From Acidobacteriota bacterium (lineage in GTDB: Bacteria > Acidobacteriota > Terriglobia > Terriglobales > Acidobacteriaceae): 13,866 nt of DNA. Positions 6,332-13,866 of this stretch are shown here, piece by piece. A program made the translations under genes and the position numbers. A model generated the notes under the pieces. That model had not been told where the DNA came from, did no database searches, and saw only the letters and a list, made by a program, of their open reading frames with translations. Every line of letters starts with the position of its first letter. Within the stretch, counting starts at the first letter, position 1. The stretch is from assembly GCA_021805265.1 (NCBI GenBank), contig JAJZFR010000422.1, positions 1 through 13,866 of the forward strand, in the 5' to 3' direction.

Positions 6332-7441
6332 TCAACTGTGCCCGGACAGTTCGACCAACCGTTCCGCAATCCTCGATGCCGCATCTCGATGCGCTTCGGT
6401 TCTTGACCGCTCGCCCATCGCCATCAGCCGTTGTCGATCTTCCAACAGCCCGGCCAGCGTTTCCTCCAGCAGCCTCGGCTGCTCGCTCAATTCGCGCTCT
6501 GTCAGTAGCATCGCTCCGCCCGCTCCCACCATCACCTCGGCATTCGCACGCTGGTGGTCATCGGCAGCCGCAGCAAACGGAACCAGCAGCGCCGGTCGCC
6601 CCGCCGCCGCAAGCTCCGCCACCGTAGACGCTCCGCTCCTTGCCAAAACCAGATCGGCAGCCTCAAAGCAACCAGCCATCCCGTCCAGAAATGCCTCCAC
6701 CCGCCACCGCGAACCATCGATTCCCGCGCACGCCGCAGCATACGCCGCCCGTGTAGCCTCCGCGTGTCGTGCCCCTGCCTGGTGCAGCACCGTCAGCCCT
6801 GGAACCGACCCCAGCAGCTCCGCAGCCACCTGCGGCAGCAGAGTATTCAATATCCGCGCCCCCTGCGATCCGCCAAAGACCAGCAGGTGAGGTGGCCGTG
6901 AAGATTCGAGCGGCGCAATCGAGAAAAACTCCTCCCGCACCGGAATTCCCGTCACTTCGGCGTTGCGAAACCACCGCGCAGCCGGTGCAAAATTCACCGC
7001 CGCCGCCGAAACCCAGCGCCCCACCAGCCGATTTGCCAGTCCCGGAACCGCATTTGGTTCAAAGGCCAGTGTCGGCACACCGCCGATCTGCGCCGCCGCC
7101 ATCGCAGGCCCTGAAGCGTATCCGCCCACGCCGAACACCACATCCGCGCGAAACTCGCGAATGAACCGCGCGCACGCCACTACGCTCAGCGGTAACAGCC
7201 GCAACGTCCTCAGCCGCGTACCCAGCGAAACCCGATTCAGCGGCCCAACCTCGACCAGCCGCAGCGCGAACCCGGCCTCCGGAACCATCCGCGTCTCCAG
7301 GCCCCGTTCCGTCCCGACAAAGAGAACTTCCGCACCCTGCGCAGCCACCAGCTCCCGCGCCACCGCCAGCGCCGGGATAATGTGTCCTCCCGTGCCGCCG
7401 CCCGCAATCAAAATCCTTGCCGCAGTCTTTGCCAAAACCAT
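6332..7441 (-). CDS. murG: UDP-GlcNAc:lipid I N-acetylglucosaminyltransferase MurG
   Basis: A 369-residue peripheral membrane glycosyltransferase (GT28) that adds GlcNAc to lipid I, making lipid II on the cytoplasmic face. Visible motifs are GGGTGGH (14-20), which begins the acceptor-side Rossmann fold, FGVGGYASGP (103-112), FEPNAVPG (127-134), GGSQGA (190-195) at the start of the donor-binding fold, and ARSGASTVAEL (267-277) followed by ADDHQRANA (293-301). The third motif is usually HEQN-(A/V/I)-PG; here His and Gln are replaced by Phe and Pro, while the Asn-x-x-x-Gly pattern is kept. The ATG overlaps the ftsW stop (TGATG), so translation is probably coupled; the ribosome binding site is weak. 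It is the last gene of the cell-wall run here, followed by the tandem repeat and terminator rather than by murC. Confidence 0.98.
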   Translation of the reverse strand: MVLAKTAARILIAGGGTGGHIIPALAVARELVAAQGAEVLFVGTERGLETRMVPEAGFALRLVEVGPLNRVSLGTRLRTLRLLPLSVVACARFIREFRADVVFGVGGYASGPAMAAAQIGGVPTLAFEPNAVPGLANRLVGRWVSAAAVNFAPAARWFRNAEVTGIPVREEFFSIAPLESSRPPHLLVFGGSQGARILNTLLPQVAAELLGSVPGLTVLHQAGARHAEATRAAYAAACAGIDGSRWRVEAFLDGMAGCFEAADLVLARSGASTVAELAAAGRPALLVPFAAAADDHQRANAEVMVGAGGAMLLTERELSEQPRLLEETLAGLLEDRQRLMAMGERSRTEAHRDAASRIAERLVELSGHS

Positions 7442-8535
7442 CAGTCAATCTCGCGCGTCAGGTTCAGCAGTATCCCGATGCTCGCCAGCATGATGCACAG
7501 CGACGTCCCGCCAGAGGAGATCATCGGCAGCGGAATCCCCTTCGTCGGCAGCAGCGCAACCACCACGCTCATGTTGAAAAACGCCTGGATCAGAATCGTG
7601 ATCGTAATTCCAAACGCCAGCAGCCGCGCAAACGGATCACGCAGCAGAAACACCGCTCGCAGCCCCCGCCAACCCAGCATCACGAATAGCCCCAGCAGAA
7701 ACGCCGCTCCAAGGAATCCCAGTTCCTCGGCGATATTGGCGAAAATGAAGTCAGTATGCGGCTCTGGCAGGTAAAACAGCTTCTGCACCCCCTCCATATA
7801 GCCGCGCCCGGCCCAGCCGCCCGTGCCCACCGCAATCAGGCTCTGGTTGATGTGAAATCCCGCGCCCTGCGGATCAGCCTCCGGGTTCAGAAACACCATC
7901 ATCCGCGCCCGCCGCCACGGAACGAGAAACAGAAACGCCGCCAGAATCGGTGCCACCGCCGCCAGCGAGCCAAACAGATAACGCCATTCCATCCCCGCCA
8001 ACACCAGCACCAGACATGTCATCGCAAACAGCACAATCGCCGTTCCCAGGTCCGGCTCCTTCACCACCAGGCCAATCAGCACCACCGCCGGAAGCAGCGC
8101 GGGCAGCAGCGTATTCCGAAAGTCCCGCATCGCGTTCAGCCGGGTGTGCAGAAACCATGCCAGATACAACGCCAGCACCGGTTTCGCAATCTCCGACGGC
8201 TGAAACGTAAAGAACCCGCCAAAGCGAATCCACCGGTGCGTGGCGTGGGACCCAGGCATGGCAAACACCACCAGCAACAGCAGCACCGTGATTCCAAGGA
8301 GGGAATAAATGATGCGCTTCGAGTTGTAGCGGCGATAGTCATAGCGCATCGTCACCAGCATCGCCGCCACGCCAAGCAACGCCCACAGTGCCTGCTTGCC
8401 CAGGAATGCATACGGCGACCGATAGCGCGCCTCAGCCATCACCGCCGAGGCCGAAAACACCATCGCCAGACCCACTACGACCAGGGTCAGGGTGATAAAA
8501 AACAGCCACTTATCCACCCCAACGCGTTTGGCCAT
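7441..8535 (-). CDS. ftsW: Septal peptidoglycan glycosyltransferase FtsW (SEDS family)
   Basis: A 364-residue polytopic SEDS protein with about ten hydrophobic segments. It polymerises lipid II at the division septum together with a class B penicillin-binding protein. Family motifs are FQPSEIAK (111-118), KEPDLGTA (159-166), QSLIAVGTGGWAGRGYMEG (231-249), LPEPHTDFIFANIAEELG (256-273), with the presumed catalytic Asp at 262, and LPTKGIPLPMISSGGTS (329-345). SEDS members FtsW and RodA look alike in sequence; the position between murD and murG makes FtsW the right call. The ATG overlaps the murD stop (TGATG). The cytoplasmic N-terminus is short (about 10 residues), less than in E. coli FtsW (414 residues), as in many compact FtsW proteins. 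Confidence 0.96.
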   Translation of the reverse strand: MAKRVGVDKWLFFITLTLVVVGLAMVFSASAVMAEARYRSPYAFLGKQALWALLGVAAMLVTMRYDYRRYNSKRIIYSLLGITVLLLLVVFAMPGSHATHRWIRFGGFFTFQPSEIAKPVLALYLAWFLHTRLNAMRDFRNTLLPALLPAVVLIGLVVKEPDLGTAIVLFAMTCLVLVLAGMEWRYLFGSLAAVAPILAAFLFLVPWRRARMMVFLNPEADPQGAGFHINQSLIAVGTGGWAGRGYMEGVQKLFYLPEPHTDFIFANIAEELGFLGAAFLLGLFVMLGWRGLRAVFLLRDPFARLLAFGITITILIQAFFNMSVVVALLPTKGIPLPMISSGGTSLCIMLASIGILLNLTREID

Positions 8536-9929
8536 CAGCGTGTCAGCTCCGCCACAGAACTGCTCGGCAACGGCTCCACCTGCTGCCGCACCAACTGCTT
8601 GAACACCTGCCCGCGCTGCTCGTAATTCTCAAACTGATCAAAGCTCGAGCACGCCGGCGAAAGCAGTACGATCTCCCCTGGCACGGCCGCCGCTCCCGCC
8701 GCGATCACCGCGCGATCGAGCGTCTCGCAAGGCATGATCGCCACCATCCCGCGAATCTGCGAGGCGATCTTTTCCGCCGCTGACCCAATCGTATACACCG
8801 CCCTCACACGGCTCCTCAACAGCGACTCCAACTCGGCGTAATTCGAGTTCTTGTCCTTTCCGCCCAGGATCAGATGCACCCCCGCCGGAAACGCCGCAAT
8901 CGCCTTCGCCGCCGCGTCCACATTGGTCGCCTTCGAGTCGTTGTAATACTCGACTCCGTTCTGCCGCGCCACAAACTCGATCCGATGCTCTACCGCGCGA
9001 AACTCCGCAATCACTCGCGCTATCGTCGCCCCATCCACCCCAGCCAGCCGCGCCGCGCACACCGCCGCCAATATGTTCTCCACATTATGCGCGCCCTTCA
9101 GCGGGATACGCTCCACCGCCAAAATCGTTTCCACTGCTGCCTCCGCGCTCGCGCGAAACACCACCTGCCCATCCCGCACCCACGCGCCCTGCACAACCTC
9201 GCCCTGCATCGAAAACCAGTGAATACGCGCCACAGCCCGCTCGGCAATCGCAGCCGTCCGCGCATTGTCTGCATTCAACACCAGCGCGTCTCCCGCCGTC
9301 TGGGAACGCAATATCCGTTCCTTCGTCTGCGCATAGTTCTCAAACGAGCCGTGCCGATCCAGGTGATCCGGCGTTATGTTCAATATCACCGCAATATGCG
9401 GATGAAACGTCTGCGTGCTCTCCAGTTGAAAGCTCGAAACCTCCAGCACCGACCACCCCTCGTCGCTGCTGGCCTCGATCAGGTCCACCACCGGCACCCC
9501 GATATTGCCGCCCACCTGGGTCGGCAATCCGCCCGAGGCAAGAATATCCCCCAGCAGCGCCGTCGTCGTCGTCTTTCCATTCGATCCCGTGATGGCCAGA
9601 ATCCTTCCCCGAAGAAACTGCGCCGCCAGCTCCAACTCGCCGATCACCGGCAGCCCGAAGGCCTTTGCCTGCGCCAGCTCCGGCGTCTCCATGGGCACAC
9701 CCGGACTCACCACAATCAGGTCCTGCCGGCGAAACGTCAGCAGCCCGTGTCCTCCAGCCTCCACCATGATCCCGGCCTCGATCAGTGCCGGAATCTCCCG
9801 CGAGAGCGAGGCCGCGCTGCGCACATCCGAGACCGTAACCTGCGCGCCCCGTCGTCGCAGAAACATCGCCGCCGACAGACCAGAACGGCCCATCCCCACC
9901 ACCAGCACTCGTTTACCCTTCAACTCCAT
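8535..9929 (-). CDS. murD: UDP-N-acetylmuramoylalanine--D-glutamate ligase MurD
   Basis: A 464-residue cytoplasmic Mur ligase that adds D-glutamate to UDP-MurNAc-L-Ala using ATP. It has an N-terminal Rossmann region VLVVGMGRSGLSA (8-20), the ATP loop TGSNGKTTT (114-122), EVSSFQLE (163-170), NITPDHLDRHGSFENY (184-199), a likely carbamylated Lys at 203 (TKERI), HNVENILAA (281-289), EHRIE (314-318), YNDSKATN (329-336) and LSPACSSFDQF (423-433). The start is ATG 9929 (MELKGKRVLVVG), with GGGAG 6 nt upstream; the frame is open to 9992, and an ATG eight codons earlier is possible but has a poorer site and adds residues unlike the family. A 70-nt gap separates it from mraY, the largest gap in the run. 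Confidence 0.98.
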   Translation of the reverse strand: MELKGKRVLVVGMGRSGLSAAMFLRRRGAQVTVSDVRSAASLSREIPALIEAGIMVEAGGHGLLTFRRQDLIVVSPGVPMETPELAQAKAFGLPVIGELELAAQFLRGRILAITGSNGKTTTTALLGDILASGGLPTQVGGNIGVPVVDLIEASSDEGWSVLEVSSFQLESTQTFHPHIAVILNITPDHLDRHGSFENYAQTKERILRSQTAGDALVLNADNARTAAIAERAVARIHWFSMQGEVVQGAWVRDGQVVFRASAEAAVETILAVERIPLKGAHNVENILAAVCAARLAGVDGATIARVIAEFRAVEHRIEFVARQNGVEYYNDSKATNVDAAAKAIAAFPAGVHLILGGKDKNSNYAELESLLRSRVRAVYTIGSAAEKIASQIRGMVAIMPCETLDRAVIAAGAAAVPGEIVLLSPACSSFDQFENYEQRGQVFKQLVRQQVEPLPSSSVAELTR

Positions 9930-9999
9930 CGCCGACTCCCGCTCGCCTACCATTCTTTCACCGAACCCGCTTCCCTCGCTACCTCTTCCCAAGCGAATC

Positions 10000-11133
10000 T
10001 CAGCGCAGCTTCAGCGTCGTCAGCGCAAACAGCGCAAACACCAGCGCCGCAATCCAGAACCGCGCAATCACCTTCGATTCCTTCCATCCCAGCAGCTCGA
10101 AGTGATGATGCAGCGGAGCCATCCTGAATATCCGCTTCTTCCGCAGTTTGTAGCTGCCCACCTGCAACATAACCGACAGCGCCTCCAGCACAAATATCCC
10201 GCCAATGAAGGGCAGCAGCAGCTCCTGCCGGATAATCACCGCAACCGTCGCAATCGCTCCACCCAGCGCCAGCGATCCAACATCGCCCATGAACACCTCT
10301 GCCGGATGAGCGTTGTACCAGAGAAAGCCGATGGAGGCACCCACCATCGCTCCACAGAACACCGTCAACTCGCCCACCATCGGCATCCGCTGCAACTCGA
10401 GATAGTCGGCAAACACCACGTGGCCGCTTACATACGTCAGCACCGTCAGCGCCCCCGCCGAGATGATGGTGCAGCCAATCGCCAGCCCGTCCAGTCCGTC
10501 CGTCAGGTTCACCGCGTTTGACGAACCCACCAGCACCACCACCACAAACGCCACAAACGGAAGAAACGCCAGAAATCCAAGATGGGTCGCCGCCCCCAGC
10601 CACGGCCAGGTCATCATCGGGTGCCAGCTCTTCACAAACGGCACCGTCAGCCGCGTTGAAAACACGCGAAACTCATCCAGCACCACCAGCGCAATCGCAA
10701 TCCCCAGCGAAACACCCACCTGCAACAGCGTCTTCGCCCGCGCTGTCAGCCCCAGGTTCCGCCGCTTCACCACCTTGATGTAATCGTCGGCAAAGCCTAT
10801 CGCTCCAAACGCCAGCGTCGCAACCACCACGATCCACACAAACGGATTCGCCGGATCGGACCACAGCACCGTCGGCAGCAGAATCGCAATCGCAATCAGC
10901 ACCCCGCCCATCGTCGGCGTACCGGATTTCTTCTTGTGAGACTCCGGACCTTCTTCCCGTATGTACTGGCTGATCTGAAATTCGCGCAGCTTTTCAATCA
11001 CAAACGGGCCAATCAGCAGCGCAATCAACAGCGCCGTCAGTGATGCAAACGCGGTCCGAAACGTCAGATAGCGAAAGATGCGAAACGGATGAAAATACGG
11101 AAAAAGCTTTTCGTACAGCAGCCAGTAAAGCAA
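10000..11133 (-). CDS. mraY: Phospho-N-acetylmuramoyl-pentapeptide transferase MraY
   Basis: A 377-residue enzyme with about ten transmembrane helices. It transfers phospho-MurNAc-pentapeptide to undecaprenyl phosphate, making lipid I. Motifs are KKSGTPTMGG (68-77), FADDYIK (114-120) with the Asp pair at 116-117, SSNAVNLTDGLDGLA (204-218), FMGDVGSLALGG (281-292) with Asp 284, and PLHHHFELLGW (340-350) with the His triad. The start is TTG 11133, giving LYWLLYEKLFPYF, a normal MraY beginning. GGAGG stands 4 nt upstream, and the only nearby upstream ATG (TTATGGACG) is out of frame. A 66-nt gap follows murF. The whole protein looks intact. Confidence 0.97.
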   Translation of the reverse strand: MLYWLLYEKLFPYFHPFRIFRYLTFRTAFASLTALLIALLIGPFVIEKLREFQISQYIREEGPESHKKKSGTPTMGGVLIAIAILLPTVLWSDPANPFVWIVVVATLAFGAIGFADDYIKVVKRRNLGLTARAKTLLQVGVSLGIAIALVVLDEFRVFSTRLTVPFVKSWHPMMTWPWLGAATHLGFLAFLPFVAFVVVVLVGSSNAVNLTDGLDGLAIGCTIISAGALTVLTYVSGHVVFADYLELQRMPMVGELTVFCGAMVGASIGFLWYNAHPAEVFMGDVGSLALGGAIATVAVIIRQELLLPFIGGIFVLEALSVMLQVGSYKLRKKRIFRMAPLHHHFELLGWKESKVIARFWIAALVFALFALTTLKLR

Positions 11134-11137
11134 GCGG

Positions 11138-11142
11138 CCTCC
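11138..11142 (-). promoter_or_regulatory. Ribosome binding site that fixes the TTG start of mraY
   Basis: GGAGG on the minus strand lies 4 nt before TTG 11133-11131. No in-frame ATG or GTG is available nearby, so this site decides the start. The short spacing and the TTG may lower translation of mraY relative to its neighbours. Confidence 0.6.
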
Positions 11143-11199
11143 AATCGTCCATAAGGGGTCGAAGCTGATTCTATCGCCGATGCTTGACGATTGCGATTC

Positions 11200-12621
11200 T
11201 CATTGCGGATGCTCGCCGCCCAGCTTATCAATCGCCGTCAGCGCGGCCTCCAGTTTCACGCCGCGCGAGCCTTTCAACAACACCTGATCGCCCGCCTGCA
11301 AGTGCCGCCGCAACCACTCCCCCGCCGCACCGGCATCCGCCAGAAAAACCGACATCGCTCCGGCCTCAGCCGCAGCGCGCACCAGATGGACTGCGTTGCC
11401 GCGAACGCCAACCACCAGATCAATCCCCGCCTCGGCAGCCACGCGGCCACACTCGGCGTGCAGTGCCGGGGCATACTCTCCAAGCTCCAGCATCTCCCCT
11501 GCAATCAGAATCCGCCGCGCTCCTGGTTCGGTCACGGGACGCGCGGCAAGCGTCGCGATCATCGACTTCAGGGCCTCCGGATTCGAGTTGTAGCTGTCGT
11601 TCACAATCGTCGCCCCACCAACCAGAATCACCTCGCCACGACGGTCGCCGGCCACAAGCGCTTCGAGCGCCGCGATTGCCCTTTCCGTCGCCACACCAGC
11701 CTCCCGCGCAACCGCCAGCGCGGCCGCCGCGTTGACTGCGTGATGACGACCCAGCAGCTTCAGTTTCAGCGAAAACGTCTCCTCGCCTTCCTGCACCGTG
11801 ACTCCGAGTCCATCCGCCAGTTCCTCGGCGGCAAGGATCGCCGGGTCCGCGCAGGGGCCAGCGCCAAAGTACACAACCTTCCCGGCAAAGTCCCGACCAA
11901 ACTGGCTCACATACGCGTCCGCGCCGTTCAGAAACACCACCCCTGACGCGGGCAGGGCCGCCACCAGCTCATATTTGGCGCGCGCTATCCCCGCCTGACC
12001 ATCCGAGAAATTCTCCACATGAGCCATGCCCACGTTCGTCACAACGCCCCAGTCCGGCGCGGCGATCCGAGCCAGTTGTGCGATCTCCCCCGCATGGTTC
12101 ATCCCCAGTTCGATCACCGCATACTCGTGCTCCGCTTCCAGACGCAGCAACTGCAACGGCATCCCAAATCCGTTGTTCAGATTCCCCGCGCTTTTCATCA
12201 CCGAAAACTGTGCGCCCAGCGCCGCAGCCACCGCATCTTTCGTCGATGTCTTCCCCGCGCTTCCCGTAATCGCAACCACACGCCGCCCCCAGCGTCGCCG
12301 AACGTGCGCCGCCAGCGCCTGCAACGCGACCAGCGTGTCCTCTACAATCAACAACGGAGCAGACAAAGTTGCGTTCGAAAGATGCGCAACCCGGCTCACT
12401 GAGACCACTGCGCCAACGGCTCCTAGCTCGAGCGCACTCTGAATGTAATCGTGCCCATCGTGCCGCTCGCCTCGCACCGCAAAAAACAACTCCCCTGCAG
12501 AAATCGTGCGCGAATTGATCGAGTAGCCGCACACCTCCAGCGCGCCCACATTGGACACGCTCGTTGGCGCCTCCAGCTTCGCGCCGCAGCCCAGCGCCGC
12601 TTCCGCAAGGGTCAGCTTCAC
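11200..12621 (-). CDS. murF: UDP-MurNAc-tripeptide--D-alanyl-D-alanine ligase MurF
   Basis: A 473-residue cytoplasmic Mur ligase that adds D-Ala-D-Ala to UDP-MurNAc-tripeptide. The N-terminal substrate domain carries GYSINSRTISAGELFFAVRG (32-51) followed by HDGHDY, the typical MurF/MurE N-terminal pattern. The ATP loop is TGSAGKTSTK (119-128), then GNLNNGFGMPLQLL (146-159), IELGMNHAGEI (170-180), NVGMAHVENF (196-205), GRHHAVNAAAALAVA (291-305), the usual GxHNVxNA motif with HHAV here, and DSYNSNPEAL (342-351). GTG 12621 is the start: it overlaps the murE stop (GTGA), GGAGG is 3 nt upstream, and the family-like sequence VKLTLAEAA starts there. An upstream in-frame TTG at 12657 lies inside murE and is not needed. 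Confidence 0.97.
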   Translation of the reverse strand: MKLTLAEAALGCGAKLEAPTSVSNVGALEVCGYSINSRTISAGELFFAVRGERHDGHDYIQSALELGAVGAVVSVSRVAHLSNATLSAPLLIVEDTLVALQALAAHVRRRWGRRVVAITGSAGKTSTKDAVAAALGAQFSVMKSAGNLNNGFGMPLQLLRLEAEHEYAVIELGMNHAGEIAQLARIAAPDWGVVTNVGMAHVENFSDGQAGIARAKYELVAALPASGVVFLNGADAYVSQFGRDFAGKVVYFGAGPCADPAILAAEELADGLGVTVQEGEETFSLKLKLLGRHHAVNAAAALAVAREAGVATERAIAALEALVAGDRRGEVILVGGATIVNDSYNSNPEALKSMIATLAARPVTEPGARRILIAGEMLELGEYAPALHAECGRVAAEAGIDLVVGVRGNAVHLVRAAAEAGAMSVFLADAGAAGEWLRRHLQAGDQVLLKGSRGVKLEAALTAIDKLGGEHPQ

Positions 12622-13866
12622 AAGCCTCCACCATACCCCAAACCACGCAATGCGCAATGCGCAACCTCCGCATCATCAAAAGGGATTGCTCCCTCGCGCA
12701 GAATTTGTTCCGTTTCATGCCCCTTGCCCGCCACCAGCACAACATCGCCCGCGCGAGCCGCGCCCACTGCGATTGCAATGGCCTTCGCGCGATCCGCTTC
12801 CACAAAAAAATCCTTCCCAGTCCCCGCCAGTCCAGGCAGAATATCGTTCAGAATCGCAGCCGGATCCTCCGACCGTGGATTGTCGCTCGTCAGCACCACA
12901 AAATCACTGCCCTCGCCTGCTGCCTGACCCATGCGTGGACGCTTCGTGCGGTCCCGGTCCCCACCGCAACCAAACAATGTAATCACCTGGCCTCCGTGCG
13001 CCATTCCGCGTGCAAGCCTGGTCAGATTTCGCAGCGCATCTTCCGTGTGAGCATAATCCACAATCACCATAAACGGCTGCCCAGCATCCACCGGCTGAAA
13101 CCGCCCCGTCACTGGCGTGAGCAAACCAATCGACTCCATCAGACTTGCCCATTCCACCCCGCGCGCACCGGCTGCGGCCAGCGCCGCCAGCAGGTTCAGC
13201 ACATTCACCTCACCCGCCAGCCTGCTGCTCACACGCGCCGTTCCCAGGGGCGAAGCCAGCGTAAACTCAGCGCCTCCGGGCGTCAGTTCAAGATGCTCCG
13301 CGCGCCAGTCCCCGCGCCCGAGCCCATAGAAAATCACCTCCGCGCCGGCGCTCCGCGCCGCCTCCGCCAACGCTGGCGAAGCCGCATCCTCGGCATTCAG
13401 TACCGCAACCCGTGGAGCCGTATAACGCCTGCCGTCGAACAACAATTTCTTCGCACCGAAATACGCCTCCATCGTTCCGTGATAATCCAGATGATCCTGC
13501 GTCAGGTTGGTGAATACAGCCACATCAAAACCAACCCCCGTCACGCGTCCCTGATCGAGCGCATGACTCGACACCTCCATCACCAGTTCGGATGCAAGTG
13601 ATTCTGCGCCCTCTGCCATCAAGGCAAACAGATCGCGCGACTCCGGCGTCGTATGCGGTGAAGGACGAACACTCCCTGCAACGTGATACTCGATCGTGCC
13701 GACCAGAACCGTCGTTCGATCGGCGCGCCGCAACAGATCCTCGGTCAGAAACGCCGTCGTCGTCTTCCCGTTCGTGCCCGTCACTCCAGTCGATGCCAGC
13801 CGCCGTTCCGGATGGCCAAAGAACGCGGCGGAAGCCTCGGCCAACGCTGTCCGACCATTCTCGACC
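12618..13866 (-). CDS. murE: UDP-MurNAc-L-Ala-D-Glu--meso-2,6-diaminopimelate ligase MurE, 5' end missing
   Basis: The frame enters from the right edge; about 415 residues are visible and roughly the first 80 are missing compared with the usual 490-500. The visible part starts VENGRTALAEASAAFFGHP, the end of the N-terminal domain. It continues with the ATP loop TGTNGKTTT (29-37), EVSSHALDQGRV, FTNLTQDHLDYHGTME, a likely carbamylated Lys in FGAKKLLF, VDYAHTEDALRN, GCGGDRDRTKRP, TSDNPRSEDP and VAGKGHE. The DNPR motif is that of enzymes that add meso-diaminopimelate rather than L-lysine, so the peptidoglycan is predicted to be the meso-DAP type. The stop overlaps the murF start (GTGA). No frameshift is seen. 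It is the first gene of the visible part of the operon; the promoter and any ftsI-like gene lie outside the window. Confidence 0.98.
   Translation of the reverse strand, partial: VENGRTALAEASAAFFGHPERRLASTGVTGTNGKTTTAFLTEDLLRRADRTTVLVGTIEYHVAGSVRPSPHTTPESRDLFALMAEGAESLASELVMEVSSHALDQGRVTGVGFDVAVFTNLTQDHLDYHGTMEAYFGAKKLLFDGRRYTAPRVAVLNAEDAASPALAEAARSAGAEVIFYGLGRGDWRAEHLELTPGGAEFTLASPLGTARVSSRLAGEVNVLNLLAALAAAGARGVEWASLMESIGLLTPVTGRFQPVDAGQPFMVIVDYAHTEDALRNLTRLARGMAHGGQVITLFGCGGDRDRTKRPRMGQAAGEGSDFVVLTSDNPRSEDPAAILNDILPGLAGTGKDFFVEADRAKAIAIAVGAARAGDVVLVAGKGHETEQILREGAIPFDDAEVAHCALRGLGYGGGL

Noticed and set aside
8874..10127. 417-residue plus-strand frame opposite murD and the end of mraY
   Set aside because: It is antisense to two intact cell-wall genes and has a low-complexity basic composition; it is a shadow of their codon use.

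Overview
The window looks like chromosomal DNA of an Acidobacteriota member, probably Acidobacteriaceae-like. The reasons are high GC with C/G-ending codons, the form of the cell-wall proteins, a meso-diaminopimelate-type MurE, a RecG carrying a long insert, and a secreted glycine-rich protein. This placement is inferred from sequence style, not from a database search. I see no transposase, integrase, phage gene, CRISPR array, tRNA or rRNA.

Layout: (1) 1-2434, minus strand. An ABC exporter operon encodes a NatA-like ATPase and then a NatB-like ABC-2 permease, whose genes overlap by 8 nt. After a 51-nt gap comes the start of a probable DUF374-type lysophospholipid acyltransferase that runs off the left edge. 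(2) 2579-5163, plus strand. A 74-residue two-helix membrane protein with a possible leaderless promoter is followed by recG, which starts at GTG. The gap between them holds two competing hairpins. (3) 5164-6331. A lone gene encodes a secreted glycine/tyrosine/histidine-rich protein. It has its own leader with an 8-bp hairpin and a strong ribosome binding site. It ends at a 15-bp terminator hairpin that can work in both directions, next to a 10-bp tandem repeat. (4) 6332-13866, minus strand. A division/cell-wall (dcw) run encodes murE (5' end cut by the window), murF, mraY, murD, ftsW and murG. The murE/murF, murD/ftsW and ftsW/murG junctions overlap (GTGA, TGATG, TGATG), so this is one operon with translational coupling.

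How the genes work together: MurE and MurF finish the UDP-MurNAc-pentapeptide made from the MurD product. MraY loads it onto undecaprenyl phosphate to give lipid I, MurG adds GlcNAc to give lipid II, and FtsW polymerises lipid II at the septum. murC does not follow murG; the operon appears to end at the terminator. The ABC exporter, acyltransferase and two-helix protein are envelope functions of unknown substrate. RecG is a housekeeping repair helicase.

I find no convincing new multi-gene system. The least explained items are the glycine/histidine-rich secreted protein with its structured leader, the RecG insert, the recG-proximal alternative hairpins and the small two-helix protein.
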